NCBI RefSeq assembly: GCF_004379255.2
Contig: NC_056049.1
Span: forward strand, 10,834,063-10,898,062
Direction: 5' to 3'
Length of the DNA stretch: 64,000 bases
Origin: Salvia splendens
Lineage: Eukaryota; Streptophyta; Magnoliopsida; Lamiales; Lamiaceae
Under the pieces are notes generated by a model, which had not been told where the DNA came from, did not search any database, and was given only the letters and a program-made list of their open reading frames with translations. Both the position numbers and the translations under genes were made by a program. Below, one piece after another: positions 57,449 to 64,000 of this stretch. Numbering within the stretch: position 1 is the stretch's first letter; the number at the start of each line of letters is the position of its first letter.

Positions 57449-57511
57449 ATGTTGATCTAACAAATCCCAACTTCATCCCCGTCTTCCAGTACCCGGGCCG
57501 ATAGTGGTAAC
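57449..57511 (+). pseudogene. First codons of the post-pol ORF of element D
   Basis: ATG at 57449 followed by TTGATCTAACAAATCCC aligns with MLIKEIS of element B's post-pol ORF but carries a TAA at the fourth codon. The frame then runs into the LTR of element E at 57512. Confidence 0.5.
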
Positions 57512-59001
57512 TGAAAGACAACAGGGGTGTGTAGGTGTCGTTCAAGCAAGGATATATCCTACTGGTCAGGATAGAGATCCTAACTAAGCCTAGACCCTGG
57601 TTTCAAAGAATCCTCAATCCTCTTCTACTGGGTAGTATAGTGAAGGTAGGGGTCGAATCCCACAGAGATGGTGCATTTAAACTACCGCGGTGATATTTGG
57701 AAAGGTTGGTTAGCTACCACACTTGGGTTGAGTCTCTACCTAGACGGGAAATTAAGATGGTGTCCTACTGACTAGGAAGGGTGAATGGTGGTCGACATGT
57801 AGTAGTGTACGTGGAATTATGGTGGATGCGGTGTAACAGAAAATATACGGAAAGTACTAGGTTACTATAAAAGGCTAAACAGAAAAGCAGAGAATAAGTG
57901 GTAGTTGTGGTGACTAGGCTGACAGATCTGCAGGGTGTACTAAAGGTGAAGGACAAAAAGCAAAAAGCATCTAAAAAGCAAAGTGGTCCAAAACTTGGAT
58001 ATGGACATCATCTTCTTCAACAACCACAAACTAAAATCAGTAAACAAACCAGATTAAGCATCATAAAAACGCAGATTAATAACTCACGAACACAGATCTA
58101 AAATCAAAAATTCCAAATCGAAAATCAAACATCGAAACTGAAATCCCGCCTTCTGATCAGCATGGAAAAAGACAAGAAACACATAACTGCACCTTGCATG
58201 AAACAAACCTCTATGAAATAACAGTAAACAGATCATGCTAACTCGAAGAAATAAACTACTGACTGGAAACACACGATTCGATACTCAAAACGACCAGAAC
58301 CTCTAGATTTAACTAACTAGGCAGAAAAGAAAGAAAACAACTCGACAAACTGAACAGAAATCAACTTCATAGCATTAAACATTGTTCGGATCTTCAACAA
58401 AATACTTCAAAGCAGTGAAATTCAAAAGCAGCAAGATCCAACGTAAGGAAAATGCAAGTAAATTAAACTACGAAAGCGAGATAAAAGTGTTTTGCCACTC
58501 CGGGCGATGGAACTCCTAAACTATGATCTTGCTGGCTGGAATAAGGATGACTGGAACTCCGAGAACATCTGGGCGTCAGGTGATCATGGCTGCGGCGAGG
58601 CAAGAAGCGGGACACGACTGAAAGTCTGGTATTACCGAGAGAACTCTCTACCTAAAGATGGTGGTGAATGAGTGAATGTCTCCCCTTTCTCTCTCCAAGT
58701 GGCTTCCTTTTATAGGGAGGCTTACCCTTGATTTTAGGGTAAAACCTTGCGGTGAGATGACTTCTTTGCCCTCAATTATGGGTAATCCGTCCCAGCTATC
58801 CGTCTTCTCCATCTCAAGCCGTTTCAGCACGAATACTGATCAGTATGAGATCATGCTGGCGCCCTTTTTCACCTGAACATTCCGAAACTTCCCTACTGGC
58901 TAGAACACTTAACCTGCACACTTTTAGCAACTGTTTTGCAGATATAATCAATTTTGCACATCATACTGACCAGTAACCAAGGCCTAGAATACGACTTATC
59001 A
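57512..59001 (-). repeat. 3' LTR of element E (1490 bp)
   Basis: Minus-strand TGATAAGTCGTATTC...TTGTCTTTCA, with TATAAAAGG at plus-strand 58706-58714. Clearly the A/C subfamily but more diverged than A's own pair. Confidence 0.85.
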
Positions 59002-60779
59002 AACTGCTCACACTTACCAAATGCTTGTCCTCAAGCGTGAAGAACAAACAAAAAGAAATAAGTCGAATTCTAGCCTGGTTACTCCCCTGACCGACTCAAT
59101 CCTAAACTAGACCCTAGGCTACAACGGAAAGAGAAAACAAAAACACAAAAACAAGCACAGAAAAGAAAACACATAAGCGAAACACAGAAAGACTAAACAC
59201 AAAGATTGGGCTATATTTTCAACCATCCCTCCCCTCGAGATCAGGTGCAATCCGGCCTTAGACAGCCTTGAACTTCCGCCGCCCCCCCTTTCTCTCCTAG
59301 TCATTATATCTGTTTGTCAAGATCGCCCACACTCTCGGCCAAACACTAGGTTCACTCAGTCACTCATACCTCACCAGGAATGTTAGAACTGCATTCTCTC
59401 ATTATGCTCAACCACAATTGCTTCGGACTTAGATTTCACGTGCAGCAACTGAAGGGCTTAAAGGTTTGTAACGGGGCTATTGGTTTGTAGTGTTTTGGGT
59501 GGATGTTCCTAAGGTTCTAAGGTTCAAAAAAACTTCTATTTTATATTGATTTGGGGGAACTGTGTGCATTTGGGCCTCTGGTTAGTTGCTTTTCTTCGCT
59601 GGTGCTTCTGGCTATGATCTCCAACTGGTCAGTAGCTTCTTGTGGCTTCGCCACCCTTATTCCTTCTTCAATTTTCTTGTGGCCGAGTTTTTTTTTTTTA
59701 TATTCTTTCTTCTTCTCTTTTCTTTTTTTTTCTTTTTCTCCCGTGGCTTCGCCACCCTTATACCTTCTTTTTGGGCCTGGGATGACTCCCTGGCCGATTT
59801 TCTTCCAAACTTTCTTGCCCAGCTGGTTCCTGCCTTCTTATACACCTTTCTGGCCAGTAAGCGTCATTCGCTTCATGCCTTGCACATACACAGCCCCAGT
59901 GGCTAGGGGTATTTATCTGGGTATAAAGAGTTAGAAAATAGGTTCTAAAGGTGGGGTTTTTTTTTTTTGGGGGGGGGGGGTTCCTACTGCCTTCAGTGTT
60001 GCTACACGCAGTCACTTCACCCTAGGCAATTTGTGGCAGCCGCTCTTTTCTTTTCTAAACATGTGGAAAGTGGTTCCACTTAAAGCTTATAACTCACATT
60101 TTAAGAGGGCTTTTCTTTCATACGCGCATCATCTATCCTGGCTAGGAGGTACTAAGGGGGGTGGTTTCTGTTTTCCAGCATGTCTTATTTCCCTCAATTC
60201 CCCTCACCGTCAGCTCAAGACAGTTGAGTTTTAAACCCAATCATCACACAAAAATAAAAAAAACATACCTAGCAGGACACTAACACAAGCACAAACACAG
60301 ACCACACATATACACATTCATCATACTGGTCATTGCGTCCCCCCTCCCACTTCACAAGTGTCTGCCCTCAGATAGGGCTGTGAAGTGGAAAAGGTAATGG
60401 CCAGTATGATGGACACATAGACAAACAGACAAAAGCAACATGCTGAAAACTAAAAACTTCTCATACTTAGACTATAAAGTAGGCTAAGTGGGAGAGTTTA
60501 AAACCTAAGCAGAATCCAACAATTACAAAACACATATATACAAAACTCCTCACACTTAGGCCATGCAATGGGCTAAGTGTGAGTCAACATGCTTACGAAA
60601 AAGAAAACAGAAAACACAAACACATGCGCCAAAAAAAACAAACCCTTAACTTCTCACACTTAGACTATAAAATAGGCTAAACAGAAATTATACTACCTAA
60701 AAAAACGAAACACAATCAAAATACGAAAAACTAAAAACTGAAAATAAAAAGAAAACTAACTGGTTAGGTGGGGTGGTGG
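59002..60779 (-). other. Hairpin-rich 3' noncoding region of element E
   Basis: Reverse-strand counterpart of the regions in A and C. GTGGCTTCGCCAC occurs at 59642-59654 and 59743-59755. CCACTTCACA/TGTGAAGTGG lies at 60347-60388. Hairpins lie at 60462-60490 and 60549-60583 (11-bp arms CTCACACTTAG/CTAAGTGTGAG), and a decayed third one is near 60655-60680. T/G homopolymer runs lie at about 59957-59980, where A has its poly(A) tract. No gene seen. Confidence 0.8.
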
Positions 60780-63551
60780 TCACTTGTTCCTCCTGCTCCT
60801 TCGCGGGGCAGGTTGTGGTGCAGGTGGTTCTTGCGGTTGCTCCTCCTCATTCTCGGACTGTTTTCCTTCAGGCTCGGCCGACTCTTCGGCATCTCCTTCC
60901 TCTTGTTCCGCCTCTAGTTTCTGCTCTGCTTCTTTTGTCTCGGTTAATACCTCCTCTGATACTCGTGGTTCATTAGCTCGGCCTCCATGGCCACTTGGTT
61001 CAACAGCTTCCTCTTGGCCTCGTTGTGTTAACTTCCTCCTGGCCATTTCTGTTATCAACCTGTGGTTTTCCTCTCCTAGCCTGGTAACAATCGTCTCCAA
61101 AGCTTCTTGCTTCTGACTCTGCCTCGTCTGTCCTGCAGACTCCTTCAACATTCGCTCCATTACCGATGCCAATCGCACCACCTCCGCTTTCAACTGCTGA
61201 TTCTCTTCTTTCACTTCTCCCATCGCTTTCTCCATCCTTTCCTGTCTCTGCTCCTGATCTTGTGTTCCCGGATGTGCTGCAGATCTCCCAATCGGTATAG
61301 CTTCTTCTCCCATTGCGTAGAATTGGGGTGCGCCCTGCCTCATGTAAACGGTGTTCGTTCGGACGAACAAAGGTGTATCAAAAAGACCAGGAGGATCCAC
61401 CATGATCTGGTCGGATAAATCTTTGGCCTCCGTGATGATGATGTTGTTTCTGAGGAACACTCCCAAGACATGGCAGAGAGTGAGGTTCCTCGCTGGGTGG
61501 GTGGCAATTAGATGGCATTGGTAGGCGGTCCAAAAACCCAGATGCAACTTCCTTCCCTGCTTGGCGCACCAGAGAAGATATAACTCCGTCATCGATGTCC
61601 TAACAGCGAAGTTCGACTGCCCCAATAAATTGAAATCCAGGTAAAGCTGTACAAGACGCAGAATTGGGTTGTTGAAATGAACGGAACGGGAAATAGTGGA
61701 CTGGAATTGCCTTGCATCAGAGTGAGTAAGTTCCTCCCAGGCTTCCTGGGGCTCAAATTCCACATGTTTGCGGGGAATTCCCCGCTCCCTACTTCTCCAC
61801 TCAGGCCCTATGGCCTCCTCTAAACTGCACATTCCTAGACGCACGGTCCACTCAATCAAGCTCATCCGTATCTCTCCGCCAAACAGCCTAAAGCTGATAC
61901 ATTCCTCATCTAGATCAGTGGTGACCTTAAACCTAAAGGTCGTGAAAAACTCCTTCGCTAATCTAACCGGGACACTCGGATCCCCATTCTCCAACAAACA
62001 TTCGAATCCTAACGCGTGCAAATAAGATAGAAACTGCTCGCGGGCACCTAACTCATCTAAAGAAGGAATGTGAAGTACATTTCCGCTCTTCACCTGCTTA
62101 CTCCCTTCATCCTTACTATCGAAAGCTTTCTGTAGCTCCTTCGAGTCAAAAAGCTTCATCTCCTCCACCAGATCATCAGTAAGGTCCACTGTCCAGCGCT
62201 TATATCGGAGTCTCTCTGCCGGTGGATGTAATAACTCTCGATGATCGTTTGGAAGTTGTTGTTCCTTGTACTCCTCATCCTCCATGGACGTATCACTGGC
62301 CGATTCAGATTCCTCACTGATCTCATACTCACTATCACTCTGCTCTCGTCGGCTGGATGGGGTCCTCTGAGCAGCCTCAGTGATCACTATGCCGGTGTTC
62401 ACTGTACGTGACTTCTTGTTGCTGGGCTTCTTCTTCATAGGGGCCTTCCCCTTTCGTTTTCTCTCTTCACGGTATCTTACTTCCTCTCTGTCAACTTTGT
62501 CTTTCTCTTCTTCGGGTTCTTTCTCAGCTTGTGTTGAAAGTGGATCCTGGGTAGTAGGACCGGTCTCCCTGTGGCCTACTGACCTGGATGCGAGGTCCAG
62601 ACCCTCAGCCATCCCTTCAGCCTCTTCACCTTGGCCACTCAGTGTTGGAGACACCGCTCTGGTTTCCACTGCAGTATCCTCTCGGTCGGTAACAGGTAAG
62701 GGCTCCTCCCCAGGTTTTGTGGGAGTGGTCCTTTCTTCTTCACTCGAGATCTCCACGGGATTTGCCTCTGTGTTCGGCTTCGCCTTACTAGCTGCCCGTT
62801 TGCCTAGGCATCGCTGCGATACCCTTTGCGGCTTGGCCGGCTCTGCCTTGGAGTCTGTCTTCACTACCAGTTTCCGTCTGATGGGAATCGGCTTTACTAC
62901 CTGAGGTGCCACTATGGTGGATGCTTCTACCTCTAGTTCTGCTGTCTCTGTTCCTGTTTCCTCGCTCATGCCTACCGCCTTCGAAGCGAGGTCTAGACCC
63001 TCAGCCTTCGAGGCAGTAGCTTCTGCTGCTTGGCCTACTCGGTTCAAGATGGAATCAAACTCCTCATCTGTCATCAACGACCGCTTCTGGGCTGATTCGT
63101 TCAGATCTATGTCCTCCCTTTCCACCTCATGAGACACCGGCTCCTCCTCGGGCGTCTTCTCCGTTTTTCCACTCCCCTCATGGGTTGTCTCTTCTTGGTT
63201 GGCCCTTTTCTTACGCTCCTCAGGGTCGGAGTCGTAATGGGCGGCGACAGCGTCGAGCTCCGCCGAATCTGGTACCGAGGTCTCCGATTGTACTTCTGCG
63301 TGACTGACCGGTGCAGGTGGAATTTCGCTGGGTGCGGTTCCTACGCCCCCCATTTGACCGAAACCAGCCAATGCCGCCGTCTAGTCTCGAGTAGGGTCCT
63401 GTTGACGAAGAAATGCCATCATGGCATCCATGGAAATCATAGATGGTGGCTGAGCGGTCGGTGCTGGTGGTGGTGGATTTTGCTGTGGTTGTGCCTCCTG
63501 GGGTTCTTGGCGGCACGGTTTGATTTTCTTGGCAAACGCTTTCTTCCCCAT
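60780..63551 (-). pseudogene. Post-pol ORF of element E with one nonsense codon
   Basis: ATG at 63551-63549 opens MGKKAFAKKIKP as in A. A TAG at 63383-63381 replaces the Trp of A's DPTRDWTAAL, after which 863 codons remain open. They include LMTDEEFDSILNRV, two AEGLDLAS..SVG motifs, RKRKGKAPMKKK, NTGIVITEA, the core from ELLHPPAERLRYKRWTVDLTDD to FYAMGEEAIPIGR, two heptad units (VKEENQQLKAEV, LGEENHRLITEM), SGHGGRANEP and the tail PAPRRSRRNK. Domain order matches A throughout. Readthrough or a downstream start at MAGFGQMGG would give a near-complete protein, but the stop probably marks decay. Confidence 0.85.
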
Positions 63552-64000
63552 GATCGGAAATCTGCGATTTAGTGGTGGAAAGTAGGGTTTGATATCTTGG
63601 AGAGAGTTGGGGTTGAGAATGATGTTTCCGTGAGAGAGATGGACGAGAATTCTTGAAAGCAAATTTGAAAATGAGGGTTTGTGAGGGAAAAGTGTTGGGA
63701 CGGTGAGTTTAATTTGGGTGAGAGAGAGCAGTTGCAGGTGGTTGTAACCAGCTATCAGAGGTTGCCGGTCGCGACGCTTCAGAAGGGAGGCTGTTGAGAT
63801 TGCTGGCCTCTGATTGGTCAGCGTGTCCCTTCTCTCTGCTCACGCGCCACTCTAGCAGCTGTCACCCTGCAAAAGCTGCACAAGCCTTAATTCAAATTAT
63901 CGTCCTCTCCATAATTTCCCCTATACTTACCTAAAAAATGAAACTAAATCAAACGGGCACCTAAATAAAATTTGAAATAGCACCAGATAAGTAATCCCTT
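63552..64000 (-). other. Post-pol spacer of element E
   Basis: Noncoding; contains the CCAATCAG box (63810-63817, minus) also present upstream of A's second ORF, at a similar distance (about 250 bp) from the start codon. Confidence 0.6.

Larger units (their letters stand above)
53662..57511 (+). mobile_element. Athila-type element D, internally deleted, cut by element E
   Basis: Starts with an A-type PBS and leader at the shared LTR. It contains the first ~375 codons of gag, a deletion of the rest of gag, protease and RT, then RNase H and integrase, a spacer and the first codons of the post-pol ORF, where element E interrupts it. Gag matches A, whereas the post-integrase part matches B, so D looks recombinant. 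Confidence 0.85.
57512..64000 (-). mobile_element. Athila-type element E, 3' half
   Basis: In minus-strand order from the right edge: post-pol spacer, the second ORF (63551-60780), the hairpin-rich 3' region and the 3' LTR (59001-57512). gag, pol and the 5' LTR must lie beyond 64000. The element interrupts D's post-pol ORF. The target duplication cannot be checked because the other end is outside the window. Confidence 0.9.

Overview
This is a plant nuclear window, almost certainly from a eudicot. The evidence is one host gene with plant-type introns (a chloroplast ABCB26-like transporter) surrounded by plant transposon lineages: Ty3/gypsy Athila, Ty1/copia, a chromovirus-like LTR, PIF/Harbinger and a MULE fragment. 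The species cannot be named from the sequence. No rRNA, tRNA or CRISPR locus was seen; tRNA-like motifs occur only as retrotransposon primer-binding sites.

Left arm (1-14852). A minus-strand copia 5' end (LTR, PBS, leader) is followed by a short PIF/Harbinger derivative, AT-rich spacer and the host gene. The gene is on the minus strand, with 17 recognisable exons between 5262 and 9611. Upstream of it, a full-length PIF/Harbinger with perfect termini but a dead transposase sits in an AT-rich block, which is itself bounded by a 34-bp inverted repeat. An array of seven small palindromes and a broken MULE transposase start follow.

Right arm (14853-64000) is a nest of Athila-type elements. From the left: element B (minus, pol deleted, truncated at 14853) lies in the gag of element F (minus). 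F abuts a chromovirus-like LTR region, which abuts element C at 24218/24219. C (plus) is split in its post-pol ORF by a copia element (26325-50096, TSD GAGCT). That copia's own LTR is split by element A (34360-48913, TSD ATCCC). A is a young, apparently complete Athila with a 2022-codon gag-pol, a second 989-codon ORF and near-identical 1498-bp LTRs. C ends in an LTR at 52177-53661 that also serves as the 5' LTR of element D, a gag-to-RNase H deletion derivative that looks recombinant between two subfamilies. D is cut at 57511/57512 by element E (minus), whose pol lies beyond the right edge.

The most unusual content is shared by the Athila copies. A long ORF lies after pol, with a basic NLS-like patch, an Athila-like core and C-terminal coiled-coil repeats, and without an obvious envelope signature. 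A ~1.75-kb 3' noncoding block carries three conserved classes of short hairpin. Short palindromes (ACTGGCCAGT-like in A/C/E, CTTGATCAAG-like in B/F and the 3' part of D) recur in a subfamily-specific way. In the host gene the notable points are a Gln in place of the NBD H-loop His, an apparent GC-AG intron and a 50-bp tandem duplication that copies a splice donor.
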